Source of the DNA: Limnohabitans sp. 103DPR2
GTDB lineage: Bacteria; Pseudomonadota; Gammaproteobacteria; Burkholderiales; Burkholderiaceae_C
Reading direction: 5' to 3'
Length of the DNA: 64,000 bases
NCBI RefSeq assembly: GCF_001412575.1
Contig: NZ_CP011834.1
Coordinates: forward strand, 2,108,001-2,172,000
This document shows, in pieces, positions 50,401 through 59,320 of this stretch (position 1 is the first letter of the stretch; each line of letters begins with the position of its first letter). The position numbers were made by a program, and so were the translations under genes. The notes under the pieces were generated by a model. It was not told the DNA's origin. It worked only from the letters and a program-made list of their open reading frames with translations, and did not search any database.

Positions 50401-50911
50401 GGTTCGTTGCTTGAAGGCTGGCAAGGAACCCGATTTGCTCAGCCCCTTGTCTGCCGCCACCGACATCAATTTGCACGCCCCTGCCCTGCTACCCAATGAC
50501 TACTGCGGCGATGTGCATTTGCGTTTGTCGTTCTACAAGAAATTGGCCACAGCCAAAACGACCGACCAAATCGATGGCCTGTTGGAAGAAATTGTCGATC
50601 GCTTTGGCAAGCTGCCACCGCAAGCTCAAACCCTGATGGATGTGCATCGTTTGCGCGTCATGAGCGTGCCTTATGGCGTGGTCAAGGTAGACGCCACACC
50701 CAACGTGATTGTGATCAGCTTCAAACCCAATCCACCCATTGAGCCGATGCGCATCATTGAGTTGATTCAAAAGAACAAGCACATTCAATTGGCCGGCAAC
50801 GACAAGTTGCGAATTGAACGTGAGCTGCCCGATCCAAAAGCACGAGCCCAGATGGTGCGAGACATTTTGAGGTCATTGGGACAACCTAAAATTGAGACAG
50901 TGGAAGGATAA
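47417..50911 (+). CDS. mfd: transcription-repair coupling factor Mfd
   Basis: Mfd displaces RNA polymerase stalled at DNA damage and recruits UvrA. At 1164 aa it is full length: UvrB-like N-terminal domain (1-350); RNA-polymerase interaction domain with VGDPVVHNAHGIGRYRG (about 485-500); RecG-like translocase with VCGDVGFGKTEVALRAAF and VIDEEHRFGVRH (about 630-930); C-terminal TRCF domain. It starts about 185 bp from the divergent ispD. serB follows after four bases. Confidence 0.97.
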   Translation: MQLPALSLGKRFTLPRPIGSADAVLLAQLAEREKAQGRLTAVVTSDAADTQRLMDEVAFFAPGLRIAIFPDWETLPYDTFSPHQDLISERLATLWRISQRDKAEGADLVFIPATTALYRLAPPSFLAGYTFQFKTKQKLDEAKLKSQLTLAGYSHVSQVVSPGEYAVRGGLIDLFPMGSQVPYRVDLFDNEIDSIRTFDPDTQRSLYPVPEVRLLPGREFPMDEAARAKFRSRWRELLEGDPTKSRIYKDMGNGVATAGIEYYLPLFFEETATVFDYLGAGTDMPATLVLLGDLEPAFQRFWQDTKDRYRLVQGDPERPALPPEALFLSAEQFYTGTHQHAQLALRQGADAGADNTLAQALPDLTVVRGAEEPLAKLQAHIRSTPHRVLILAESAGRRESLLDFLRTGGVSPPAFDDLQEFQASDEKIGIATAALNAGFHWFEAGIDLVTETELFAAGVTTRRRKKQEQVSDVEALIKDLSELNVGDPVVHNAHGIGRYRGLVNMDLGEKNPDGTPALQEFLHLEYADKATLYVPVSQLQLIGRYTGVSADEAPLHRLGSGQWEKAKRKAAEQVRDSAAELLNIYARRAAREGHPFRYSPQDYEVFANDFGFSETADQNAAIHAVIQDMISPRPMDRLVCGDVGFGKTEVALRAAFVAVTGGKQVAILAPTTLLAEQHFQTLKDRFSKWPVKVAEVSRFRSTKEVNEALKGLADGTVDIVVGTHKLLSESTKFKNLGLLVIDEEHRFGVRHKEAMKAMRAEVDVLTLTATPIPRTLGMALEGIRDLSVIATAPQRRLAIKTFVRNEGTGVIREAVLRELKRGGQVYFLHNEVETIENRRQKLEEILPEARIAVAHGQMPERDLEKVMRDFVAQRYNILLCSTIIETGIDVPTANTIVISRADKFGLAQLHQLRGRVGRSHHQAYAYLMVPDMDGLTKQASQRLDAIQQMEELGSGFYLAMHDLEIRGAGEVLGENQSGNMMEIGFQLYNEMLNEAVRCLKAGKEPDLLSPLSAATDINLHAPALLPNDYCGDVHLRLSFYKKLATAKTTDQIDGLLEEIVDRFGKLPPQAQTLMDVHRLRVMSVPYGVVKVDATPNVIVISFKPNPPIEPMRIIELIQKNKHIQLAGNDKLRIERELPDPKARAQMVRDILRSLGQPKIETVEG

Positions 50912-50914
50912 AGA

Positions 50915-51634
50915 ATGAGCAACACCCCATCACTTCAGGGCATGACTCTGAAGGGCTTCACACCGCCCTTGCAACTGAGCCATTTCAAATTGATTGCCTT
51001 TGACATGGACTCCACCCTCATCAACATTGAATGTGTGGACGAGATTGCCGATGCCGCAGGGCGCAAAGCAGAAGTGGCGGCCATCACCGAAGCCGCCATG
51101 CGCGGCGAAATTACCGATTACAAAGACAGTTTGCGCAAGCGGGTGGCCTTGCTCAAAGGCGTGACCGTGGCGCACATGGAAGAGGTTTTGAACAACCGAC
51201 TGCAATTGAACCCTGGTGCAGAAAAACTGGTGAAGGCTTGCCAAGCTGCAGGCATGAAAGTGCTGTTGGTTTCAGGGGGCTTTACGTTCTTCACTGACCA
51301 TGTGCGTGACCGACTTGGCATCAACTGGACACGGTCCAATGTGTTGGAAGTGGTGAATGGCGAGTTGACCGGCCGCATGGTGGACCAAGACTGGGGCGAC
51401 ATTTGCGACGGCGAAGAAAAGCGCAAGATGTTGTTGCAAACCTGTGCGCAAATGGGCATTGCGCCTTCTCAAGCCATTGCCATGGGCGATGGTGCCAACG
51501 ACTTGCCCATGATGGGTGTGGCGGGCTTGTCGGTGGCCTATCACGCCAAGCCCAAGGTGCGTGAGCAAGCCATGGTGGCCATTGAAGAAGGCGGCTTGGA
51601 CCGTTTGCTGGAAGTGTTTGAAAAAGCTGCGTAA
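50915..51634 (+). CDS. serB: phosphoserine phosphatase
   Basis: SerB is the last enzyme of serine synthesis. The 239-aa HAD-family protein lacks the N-terminal ACT-like region of E. coli SerB. LIAFDMDSTLINIECVDEIA holds the nucleophile Asp, LLVSGGFTFFTDHV the second motif and AMGDGANDLPMM the third. It is directly after mfd, probably in the same transcript. Confidence 0.95.
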   Translation: MSNTPSLQGMTLKGFTPPLQLSHFKLIAFDMDSTLINIECVDEIADAAGRKAEVAAITEAAMRGEITDYKDSLRKRVALLKGVTVAHMEEVLNNRLQLNPGAEKLVKACQAAGMKVLLVSGGFTFFTDHVRDRLGINWTRSNVLEVVNGELTGRMVDQDWGDICDGEEKRKMLLQTCAQMGIAPSQAIAMGDGANDLPMMGVAGLSVAYHAKPKVREQAMVAIEEGGLDRLLEVFEKAA

Positions 51635-51642
51635 GCTGCGGC

Positions 51643-53262
51643 TTAAGCTTTGCGGTGAACCTGAGGCACCCCCGCCTCTACCTCAAACTTGGCCAAGGTT
51701 TCAATCTTAGTTTGGGGTTGACGCACATCGTCGACCACGCGCAATTCGGTTTGAATTTGCTTGGGCGTGAACTCCACCACACCGTAGCCTTTGCGCTCGC
51801 TGTCGGCAAAAATGAAGTGAGGATTTTCAGCCAAACGCTCTGCCAATTTGGCGTTGCCAGCAGAGCGCGCCGTGATACCAGCACCACAAAACTCCACCCC
51901 CAATTTGGCACTGTCGTCCTTATTGGCATCAGCCATGACATGACCTACCCAGTTTTCGTGCACATCGCCGCCAATGAGAACAGGATTCTTTAAAGCATTG
52001 TTTTGCATGGACTGCGTCATGCGTAGGCGGGCCGCTGCATAGCCATCCCAGCCATCGTTCCACAAATACTGTCCAGCGCCTTGCCTGTAATCACGCCGGC
52101 CAAACAGCGTCTGTTGGGCAAGGACATTCCATACGCGTTGATCGCTACGCGCGTTGGCAAAGGATTGATGGAGCCACTGCTCTTGCGAGGAACCCAGCAG
52201 GGTTCTTTGTGGGTTGAGCCATTCTTCGCATTGGGCTGGATCGACCCAACCCGAGCCAAATCCCAAGCCTTTGTTGCAGACTTGCCGATCGCGGTATTGT
52301 CGATCGTCGAGCAAATAAATGTTGGCCAATTTGCCGTAAGCCACTTGACCATAAATGCGCATTTCAGCCCCGCGCGCCAAACCTTCAAGCGAGCGCGTGA
52401 GTGCACTGGCACGCAGCGGCATGTGCTCGTAAAACGCTTGATAAGCTTGGGCACGCTGCGCCTCAAAATCAATCGTGATGTTGCCACTGAAACCTCGCAC
52501 CAAACCTGCGTAGTCGTTGGACACTTCGTGGTCGTCCCATGTGACAAGCCATGGGCATTGGGCGTGCATGGCTTGCAAACTCTTTTCACTTTTGTGCAGC
52601 GCATACCGATTGCGGTAATCCGACAAACTGGTCACCCAACCGCCAGTGGGCAAGCGCACTGGATTGGCGGCTGCCGCGTATTCGTAGATATAGTCACCCA
52701 AGAACAAGACCATGTCGAGGTTTTCTTGGGCCATGTGCTCGTAAGCACTGAAGTAGCCGTGCTCCCAACGCTGGCAGGACGCATAAGCCACACGGAGTTT
52801 TGGCACCATGGCTTCGGGGTGTGGCAAGGTTCGGGTGCGTCCGATGGCGCTTTGTGCATTGCCAAATTGAAAGCGGTAGAAATACCAACGATCGCTCTGC
52901 AAGCCTTCTAACTCTAGATGAACCGAGTGGGCCAATGCTGCCAAGGCCATCACCTGCCCTGTGCGGCGGTTGAGTTTGAAGTGTTCGTCATCGGCCACTT
53001 CCCAAGTGACCGAAACATCCCCCAACGCCAAAGGCAATGTGCCGCTGCCGCCTTCGGGCATGAGGCGTGTCCACAACACCACCGAGTGGTGATTGGGGGA
53101 ACCGCTGGCCACACCTAAACTGAATGGATTGTGCTTGAGAGGTGCCTGCGCAGAGGACACTGCATAGGTGAGTGGCGCAGCAGCGGCAACCGACCACCTG
53201 AGCCAGTCTCGCCTTGAATATGAATTCAAAAAGGATGCAGAAGATGTATCGGATTTTTTCAA
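51643..53262 (-). CDS. phoD: PhoD-family alkaline phosphatase, Tat-exported
   Basis: This is a 539-aa calcium/iron-dependent alkaline phosphatase or phosphodiesterase. The N terminus has a twin-arginine signal (YSRRDWLRWSVAAAAPLTYA). An N-terminal Fn3-like domain (about 45-140) is followed by the PhoD metallophosphatase with VLFLGDYIYEYAAA, VTWDDHEVSNDYAG and LIGGDVHENWVGHV, which hold the metal ligands. It is convergent with serB. No Pho box was identified. Confidence 0.94.
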   Translation of the reverse strand: MKKSDTSSASFLNSYSRRDWLRWSVAAAAPLTYAVSSAQAPLKHNPFSLGVASGSPNHHSVVLWTRLMPEGGSGTLPLALGDVSVTWEVADDEHFKLNRRTGQVMALAALAHSVHLELEGLQSDRWYFYRFQFGNAQSAIGRTRTLPHPEAMVPKLRVAYASCQRWEHGYFSAYEHMAQENLDMVLFLGDYIYEYAAAANPVRLPTGGWVTSLSDYRNRYALHKSEKSLQAMHAQCPWLVTWDDHEVSNDYAGLVRGFSGNITIDFEAQRAQAYQAFYEHMPLRASALTRSLEGLARGAEMRIYGQVAYGKLANIYLLDDRQYRDRQVCNKGLGFGSGWVDPAQCEEWLNPQRTLLGSSQEQWLHQSFANARSDQRVWNVLAQQTLFGRRDYRQGAGQYLWNDGWDGYAAARLRMTQSMQNNALKNPVLIGGDVHENWVGHVMADANKDDSAKLGVEFCGAGITARSAGNAKLAERLAENPHFIFADSERKGYGVVEFTPKQIQTELRVVDDVRQPQTKIETLAKFEVEAGVPQVHRKA

Positions 53263-53263
53263 A

Positions 53264-54079
53264 TCAACCCAACCATTCTTTCAGCAATTCATTGAATTGT
53301 TCTGGCTTGTTGCTCATCACCCAGTGACCTGTGTCAAAGCCTTCAACCCTGGAGCCGGGGTGTGCCGCAATTTTTTCAAGCCACCGCTCTGAGTGAAACA
53401 TGAAGGGCTTGCGTTTGCCGTAGATGTACAACATGGGCCGTGCTGTTGGCAAAATTTTGAGCGCGTTGCAAGCCAACTCAAAACCTTCCAAGGTGCCCAT
53501 CCACTTCATGGCATAGGGGACGTTCATGCCCACATGCATGTCCCCTAATGGGCTGGGGCAACGCAAAGCTTTGGCCATGTAACGTGTCATGCGATTCGCC
53601 AATGGGCGTCCCATAGCACCAAAGATGTTGACCAGTTGCCAAGCCAAGGCCAACCAAATTTGATAACTGAACACGCCCCACTTGGCCTTGCCACTTAAAG
53701 AGGCATGAAGCGCTTTTGAGTTGTGGTCGCCAACATCCACAGCCACCATGCGATGGACGCGGTTGGGATGAACGGCAGCGTACTCGTAACCAAAAACACA
53801 ACCCCAATCGTGCAAGACCAAGGTGACTGGCTGGTCGGGGCTCACAGCATTGACAACGTCGTTGATGAAGCTGACCATTTCGATCAGCGACTTGGGGGCC
53901 ACCGGCGCATTGGCATCAAATGCTGGCAATGTGAAGCGCACGCAGCGATGTGTGTCGCGAAGGGCTAAAACCGTGTCATTCCAAAGCGCCAGCGTGTCGG
54001 GCCAGCCATGCAACATCAGCAATGTGTCGGGGCCATTGCCTTCAATGTGAATGTCGACGCCTTGAATGTTCATGGGCAT
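53264..54079 (-). CDS. epoxide-hydrolase/dehalogenase-like alpha/beta hydrolase
   Basis: This is a 271-aa hydrolase. LLMLHGWPDTLALWND (HGWPD oxyanion motif) and TLVLHDWGCVFGYEYA place an aspartate at the nucleophile position, as in epoxide hydrolases and haloalkane dehalogenases; the catalytic His is in GFDTGHWVMSNKP. The start at 54079 overlaps the upstream aminotransferase stop (TGATG); a second ATG two codons later is also possible. The stop is one base before phoD. Substrate unknown. Confidence 0.85.
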   Translation of the reverse strand: MPMNIQGVDIHIEGNGPDTLLMLHGWPDTLALWNDTVLALRDTHRCVRFTLPAFDANAPVAPKSLIEMVSFINDVVNAVSPDQPVTLVLHDWGCVFGYEYAAVHPNRVHRMVAVDVGDHNSKALHASLSGKAKWGVFSYQIWLALAWQLVNIFGAMGRPLANRMTRYMAKALRCPSPLGDMHVGMNVPYAMKWMGTLEGFELACNALKILPTARPMLYIYGKRKPFMFHSERWLEKIAAHPGSRVEGFDTGHWVMSNKPEQFNELLKEWLG

Positions 54080-55287
54080 CAATGGGACGACGCCATGGCT
54101 TGTTTCAAACGCGCCACACCTTCCAAGATTTTGTCTTCGCCCACGGTGGCAAAACTCAAACGCAAGGTGCTGTGGTCTGGGTTTTGACAATAGAACGGTG
54201 CGCCAGGTACAAAGGCCACGCCTTGGTCGATGGCCATTTTGGCAAAGGTGTTGCCATCATTCACGTTGCCATTGGCACCCGTGAGATGGGCCCACACAAA
54301 CAAGCCGCCTTGTGGCTGTACAAATGAAATGGCGTTGCCCAAATCTTTGCGAAGTGCATCGCACATGGTTTGCGCGCGATCCGCATACACTTTGCGCACT
54401 TTGTCCAAGGTGGCAGGCATGCGGCCTGTTTTGAGGTAGTGCGCGGCTGTGGCTTGTGCAAACGTACTGGTATGCGCATCACTGAATTGCTTGCACATGA
54501 CCGCGCGACTTAAAAGCTCAGAAGGCGCAATCATCCAACCCACGCGCAGGCCAGGGCTGAGTACTTTGGACAAGGAGCCGCAGTGCACCAACCAATCTCG
54601 GCTACCAGGCACCTGTGCACTTAGGGCCAACAAACTGGGCGGTGGTGCCTCGTTGAAATACAAATCGCCGTAGGGGTCGTCTTCCACCATCAGGGTTTGG
54701 TATTTGACGGCCAGCTCTAACAACTTTTTGCGACGCGCCAAACTGAGCAAGGCACCGGTCGGGTTGCCAAATGTGGGGATGACATACACAAACTTCGGGC
54801 GATGTTCGGCAATGAGTTTTTCCAATGCAACGGTGTCGACACCTTCGCCATCGACCGGTGCAGAAACGAGCTCGGCACCATACAACCTGAAGCACTGAAT
54901 GGTGGCCAAAAATGTGGGGCCTTCCACAATCACTTTGTCGCCAGGGCTGATCATGGTTTTGCCAAGCAAGTCGAGTGCTTGCTGGCTGCCAGTGGTCACG
55001 ATCAATTGATCGGCGGCCAAACCAGTCGCGCCCTTTTGTGCCATGAAGTGCGCCAACTGCTCGCGCAGGGGGCCGTAGCCTTCGGTTGCGCCATATTGCA
55101 ATGCAGCACCGGGTTCTTGAGACAAGGCTTGCGACGAAGCTTCGCGAATGCCTTCAACGTCAAACATGGCGCTGTCGGGGAAGCCACCGGCAAAGCTGAT
55201 GATGCCGGGCTTGCCCAGAAGTTTGAACAACTCCCGAATGGCGGAGGTCTCGACATTGTTCAAACGATCGGCAAATTGCAAGGACAT
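54079..55287 (-). CDS. PLP-dependent class I/II aminotransferase
   Basis: This 402-aa protein is like 2-aminoadipate/aromatic aminotransferases (ARO8/LysN group) and the aminotransferase half of MocR regulators, but has no DNA-binding domain. FAGGFPDSAMFDVEGIR is at the N terminus; YVIPTFGNPTGALLS and VEDDPYGDLYF line the cofactor pocket; the PLP lysine is in HCGSLSKVLSPGLRVGW (about 235). The amino donor cannot be assigned. Confidence 0.9.
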   Translation of the reverse strand: MSLQFADRLNNVETSAIRELFKLLGKPGIISFAGGFPDSAMFDVEGIREASSQALSQEPGAALQYGATEGYGPLREQLAHFMAQKGATGLAADQLIVTTGSQQALDLLGKTMISPGDKVIVEGPTFLATIQCFRLYGAELVSAPVDGEGVDTVALEKLIAEHRPKFVYVIPTFGNPTGALLSLARRKKLLELAVKYQTLMVEDDPYGDLYFNEAPPPSLLALSAQVPGSRDWLVHCGSLSKVLSPGLRVGWMIAPSELLSRAVMCKQFSDAHTSTFAQATAAHYLKTGRMPATLDKVRKVYADRAQTMCDALRKDLGNAISFVQPQGGLFVWAHLTGANGNVNDGNTFAKMAIDQGVAFVPGAPFYCQNPDHSTLRLSFATVGEDKILEGVARLKQAMASSH

Positions 55288-55390
55288 GGTGTATCTTCCA
55301 CAAAACTCTTTGATAACAAAACAGCTGGCAAGCGACTATTCTGACTTGAAATCACAAGTCAGCAGCCTCATTCAGCTGATATTTTCTCTC

Positions 55391-56029
55391 ATGAACGCAC
55401 ACAACATCGAACTCTTTTTTCATACGTTGAAAGAGGCCAATCCACTGCCCACCACCGAGCTGGCCTACACCTCGGTGTTTGAGTTGCTCACAGCCGTCCT
55501 TTTGTCTGCACAGGCCACTGATGTGAGCGTGAACAAAGCCACGCGCAAATTGTTTCCAGTGGCCAACACCCCGCAAGCCATCTTGGCACTGGGCCAGGAG
55601 GGCCTTGAAAGTTACATCAAGACAATCGGCCTGTATCGCAACAAGGCCAGCAATTTGCTGAAAACCTGCCAAATTTTGATGGACCAGTACCAAGGCGAGA
55701 TCCCCCGTTCACGCGACGCACTAGAGTCCTTGCCAGGGGTGGGCCGCAAAACCGCCAACGTGGTGCTGAATGTGGCCTTTGGTGAACCCACCATGGCCGT
55801 TGACACGCACATTTTCAGATTGGGCAACCGAACTGGCTTGGCGCCGGGCAAAACCCCATTGGCCGTGGAATTGAAATTATTGAAACGCATTCCGCCAAAG
55901 TATTTGGTCGATGCACACCACTGGCTCATTCTCCATGGCCGCTACGTCTGCCAAGCACGCAAACCTTTGTGCCATCAATGCGCGGTGTCGGCTTATTGCG
56001 ATTACAAGCCCAAAACAACAGCTTCTTAA
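55391..56029 (+). CDS. nth: endonuclease III
   Basis: Nth is a DNA glycosylase/AP lyase for oxidised pyrimidines. The ATG at 55391 gives 212 aa, standard for the family; upstream in-frame codons overlap the divergent aminotransferase. It has the helix-hairpin-helix LPGVGRKTANVVL with catalytic Lys, AVDTHIFRLGNRTGL with catalytic Asp, and a [4Fe-4S] cysteine set in VCQARKPLCHQCAVSAYC. Its last four bases overlap the convergent cobQ end. Confidence 0.97.
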   Translation: MNAHNIELFFHTLKEANPLPTTELAYTSVFELLTAVLLSAQATDVSVNKATRKLFPVANTPQAILALGQEGLESYIKTIGLYRNKASNLLKTCQILMDQYQGEIPRSRDALESLPGVGRKTANVVLNVAFGEPTMAVDTHIFRLGNRTGLAPGKTPLAVELKLLKRIPPKYLVDAHHWLILHGRYVCQARKPLCHQCAVSAYCDYKPKTTAS

Positions 56030-57501
56030 TTTGAAGGTCTCAACAGCTTGCGCAAAGTGGGCGCGCCAATGTGCTGCTCGATGTAATCCGCCAAGCCTTC
56101 GAAGACCGTTTCGAGTGTGGCGGCTTGCATGCCAAACAGCGCCTGCATCACGGCAGGCTCTTCCAACATGCCATGCAAGTAAGTTCCCAAAATATTGCCT
56201 GCCCTGTTTTGCCAGGCCAATTGGTGCATGACTTCATTCGCTACATTACCCTGAGCGGCCATGGCCGTATGCGCTTTGGTTTGGCCGTGGTGAATTTCAT
56301 ACCCACGAACCTTAACCCCCGAGAGGGCTGACCACAGACCGCTCACATTGGTGAATTCAGCTTGCGTACGCAAGACTGTTTTTTGGGCTGCAAATTGAGT
56401 GACCAGGGGCAACAAACCAAGGCCCGGTGCGTTGCCGTCGATGCCGTGTTCGTCTATTAAGGCCTCGCCCAACATTTGCAAGCCGCCACAGATGCCAAGC
56501 ACTGCACCGCCTTGCTGGGCGTGCTTGACGATAACGGCATCCAAGCCTTGTTGACGTAACCATTTCAAATCGCTACTGGTATGTTTAGAGCCAGGCAGAA
56601 CCATCCAGTCGTGCAATGTCAAAGCAGCCAAATCGGCAGGACTGCGAACCCACTGTAATCGCAGACCTGGCACATTTTTGAGCGCTTGAAATTCGTCCAA
56701 ATTGCTGATGCGCGGATATGCAATGACCGCCACTGTTTGTGTGATCTTGCCTACGGCACGACTGCGATCATCAAACACACCATCTTCTTCTGGTAAGCCA
56801 TGCTGCCACCACATGGGTAAAACGCCCAAAGTAGGTACACCTGTTAACGCTTGAAGCATCTCTGGCGCTGGTGACAACAGGCTTGCATCGCCACGAAACT
56901 TGTTCAGCACAAACCCTTGAATGCGAGCTTGATCATCTGGCGGCAACAAGGCCCATGTGCCATACAAATGTGCAAAGGCACCGCCCTTGTCGATGTCGGT
57001 TACCAATAAGCAGGCGGCCTGGGCATGACGCGCCACACGCAAGTTCACAATGTCGCTGTCCATGAGGTTAATTTCAGCGGGTGAGCCGGCACCTTCAATG
57101 ACCACCACATCGTTTTCAGCACACAGCGCATCCAATGAAGCAGCAATGTGCGGCCATACTTTTTCACTGCGTTCGCGCCATGGTGTTTGAGACAGGGCTT
57201 GATTGACCTCCCCCAACAACACAACCTGGCTGTGCGTGTCAGCTTCAGGCTTGAGCAACAAGGGGTTCATGCGCACATCAGGCACAGCTTTGGCAGCCAA
57301 CGCCTGGAAGTATTGCGCAGAGCCCACCTCTCCCAGGCCATTGACCGAGGCCACCACGCGCGCGTTGTTGCTCATATTTTGCGCCTTGAAAGGCGCTACT
57401 TTCAGACCCTGTCGTGCATACCACCGGCACAGTGCAGTGGTTAACCAACTTTTGCCAGCACCGCTGGACGTTCCCAAGACCATCACGCAGTGTGCTGTCA
57501 T
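56026..57501 (-). CDS. cobQ: cobyric acid synthase
   Basis: CobQ (CbiP) amidates adenosylcobyrinic a,c-diamide at four positions in cobalamin synthesis. It is 491 aa. The N-terminal dethiobiotin-synthetase-like ATP-binding domain has VLGTSSGAGKSWLTTALC. The C-terminal glutaminase has the cysteine in GAVLGICGGLQMLG and the histidine in YEIHHGQTKAH. The start MTAHCVMVLG is preferred over an upstream in-frame start inside btuD. It is the last gene of the riboswitch-led B12 operon; no other corrin-ring genes are in the window. Confidence 0.96.
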   Translation of the reverse strand: MTAHCVMVLGTSSGAGKSWLTTALCRWYARQGLKVAPFKAQNMSNNARVVASVNGLGEVGSAQYFQALAAKAVPDVRMNPLLLKPEADTHSQVVLLGEVNQALSQTPWRERSEKVWPHIAASLDALCAENDVVVIEGAGSPAEINLMDSDIVNLRVARHAQAACLLVTDIDKGGAFAHLYGTWALLPPDDQARIQGFVLNKFRGDASLLSPAPEMLQALTGVPTLGVLPMWWQHGLPEEDGVFDDRSRAVGKITQTVAVIAYPRISNLDEFQALKNVPGLRLQWVRSPADLAALTLHDWMVLPGSKHTSSDLKWLRQQGLDAVIVKHAQQGGAVLGICGGLQMLGEALIDEHGIDGNAPGLGLLPLVTQFAAQKTVLRTQAEFTNVSGLWSALSGVKVRGYEIHHGQTKAHTAMAAQGNVANEVMHQLAWQNRAGNILGTYLHGMLEEPAVMQALFGMQAATLETVFEGLADYIEQHIGAPTLRKLLRPSN

Positions 57502-57536
57502 GTCATTGTTCCTAGTCCTAATCCTTGTTACACCCG

Positions 57537-58310
57537 TCAAATCTTGGGGATGGCCACCCATTGGCCTTCCAACTTGTGAATGGCAATTCGATGCTCGAAC
57601 ACCGCCTCTACCGCACGATGGGTGGCAGGATCTGCGCATTCCCCTTGGTGCACCACGCGCCCCGCTTGCATGACCACCATGTCGTCCGCATGCAAAGCCA
57701 TGCCCACTTCATGAAGCACACTGACCACGGTTGTATGTTGGGAGGTCAAACATTGGACTTGCTCTAACCAATCGGCTTGATGCGGAGGATCTAAATTGGC
57801 CAGCGGCTCGTCCATCAGCAACACTTTCGCCTGCACTGCCAGCGCACGCGCAAGCAACACGCGTTGGCGCTCCCCTCCAGAAAGTTGCCCCAATGATCGG
57901 GCGCGCCAGTCCCAGGCCTGAGTGGCACGCAGGGCCGTTTCGACCACCTCATGGTCTTGTGCACTGGGTGCAGCCAACCAATCTTGATGAGGTATGCGTC
58001 CCAGCATGACCACGTCCCAAACGGACAGGTCGTCCGACGCTGCTTCGCTTTGACCCAACCAAGACAAATGCTGCGCACGCTGCTTGTGCGGCACCGATGT
58101 CAGATCTCGCTCGGACAAAAACACTTTACCAGAATAAGGCAACAAGCCCGCCAGCGCTTTCATCAAACTGGATTTCCCAGCGCCATTGGGCCCCACAATG
58201 CTGGTCCATCGGCCGGTTCGGATGCTTAACTCAATGCCTCTGAGAACGGGATGGCCCGACAAGCTCAAATGCAAATCTCGGGTTCGCAATGCGGTCGACT
58301 GAATGGTCAT
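57537..58310 (-). CDS. btuD: vitamin B12 ABC transporter ATP-binding protein
   Basis: This is the ATPase subunit of a FecCD/BtuCD-type importer, 257 aa. Walker A IVGPNGAGKSSLMKALAG (about 37-54), signature LSGGERQRVLLARAL and Walker B LLMDEPLANLD are intact. The start overlaps the btuC stop by four bases. Assignment to cobalamin rather than iron-siderophore rests on the riboswitch, btuB, btuF and cobQ neighbours. Confidence 0.93.
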   Translation of the reverse strand: MTIQSTALRTRDLHLSLSGHPVLRGIELSIRTGRWTSIVGPNGAGKSSLMKALAGLLPYSGKVFLSERDLTSVPHKQRAQHLSWLGQSEAASDDLSVWDVVMLGRIPHQDWLAAPSAQDHEVVETALRATQAWDWRARSLGQLSGGERQRVLLARALAVQAKVLLMDEPLANLDPPHQADWLEQVQCLTSQHTTVVSVLHEVGMALHADDMVVMQAGRVVHQGECADPATHRAVEAVFEHRIAIHKLEGQWVAIPKI

Positions 58311-59320
58311 GACGCATCACCTCTTTGCGGTTGGCGGTACATCAGCCACAACAAATAACCACCGCCCAAAACAGCCGTCAACACGCCCACGGGCATTTCT
58401 TGGGGGGACAACAGCATGCGCGCCAACAAATCGGCCATCAACAACAAAACGCCGCCCATCAAAGCAGACAGCAAGACCATCCAGTTGTAGGGCGTTTTCA
58501 CAACCGAGCGCACCAAATGCGGTGCAGCCAAACCCACAAACGCAATCAAGCCAGTTTGCGCCACAGCGGTGCCCGTCGCCAATGCAAGGACAGCAATCAA
58601 ACCCATGCGCGTGACGGCCAAAGGCACACCCAAACTCATTGCAGTGGCCTCGCCCAAACTCAAGGCATCAAGGACACGACTGAACACAAAGGCCACCACC
58701 AAGCAAAACACAAGTATGGCCAGCATCAACAAGCAAGCGTTCCAACCAATGAAACTGGTTGAGCCCAGCAGAAAGCCCTGCATGCCTTGCAGAACATCCG
58801 GTCGCATGAGTGTAATCAGAGATGCCATGGCGCCCAACACAACCCCCACAATGACGCCCGCCAACAGCAATCGCAAAGTGTGTTGAACGCCGCGAGCCAG
58901 CAAAAGCGTCAACAACACTGCAAAGACAGCACCCAAAAATGCAGCGCCTGTTAGACCCAAGCGCCCCAAAAATTCTGAGGTGAAGGGATTGCTGCCAAAC
59001 AAAGCCATGGCCACGGCCACCCCAAGAGAAGCACCTGCAGCACTGCCCAACAAATAAGGATCGGCCAAGGGGTTGCGAAACAAACCTTGCGCCAAGGCGC
59101 CCGCCAAACCAAGCAATGCGCCTGCGGCATAAGCGCCCAAGGATCTTGGTAAGCGAATATCCCACACAATTTGGAAGGCCGTGGGGTCTTGCCAAATGTT
59201 CAACCAGCTTTCAAGCCCTGTGCTACCAATGGCGCTGCCGATGGCAACGCCCAACAGGCACAAAAGGGTCAACACCAAGGCCAACCATTGCACTGCAGAT
59301 TGAGGTTTGAGCGAACTCAT
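58307..59320 (-). CDS. btuC: vitamin B12 ABC transporter permease
   Basis: This is a FecCD-family permease of 337 aa with about ten helices. WDIRLPRSLGAYAAGALLGLAGALAQGLFRNPLADPYLLG-type segments (about 50-90) are the family hallmark and form the contact to the ATPase. The start MSSLKPQSAVQWLA precedes the first helix and overlaps btuF by four bases. Cobalamin assignment is by context. Confidence 0.93.
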   Translation of the reverse strand: MSSLKPQSAVQWLALVLTLLCLLGVAIGSAIGSTGLESWLNIWQDPTAFQIVWDIRLPRSLGAYAAGALLGLAGALAQGLFRNPLADPYLLGSAAGASLGVAVAMALFGSNPFTSEFLGRLGLTGAAFLGAVFAVLLTLLLARGVQHTLRLLLAGVIVGVVLGAMASLITLMRPDVLQGMQGFLLGSTSFIGWNACLLMLAILVFCLVVAFVFSRVLDALSLGEATAMSLGVPLAVTRMGLIAVLALATGTAVAQTGLIAFVGLAAPHLVRSVVKTPYNWMVLLSALMGGVLLLMADLLARMLLSPQEMPVGVLTAVLGGGYLLWLMYRQPQRGDAS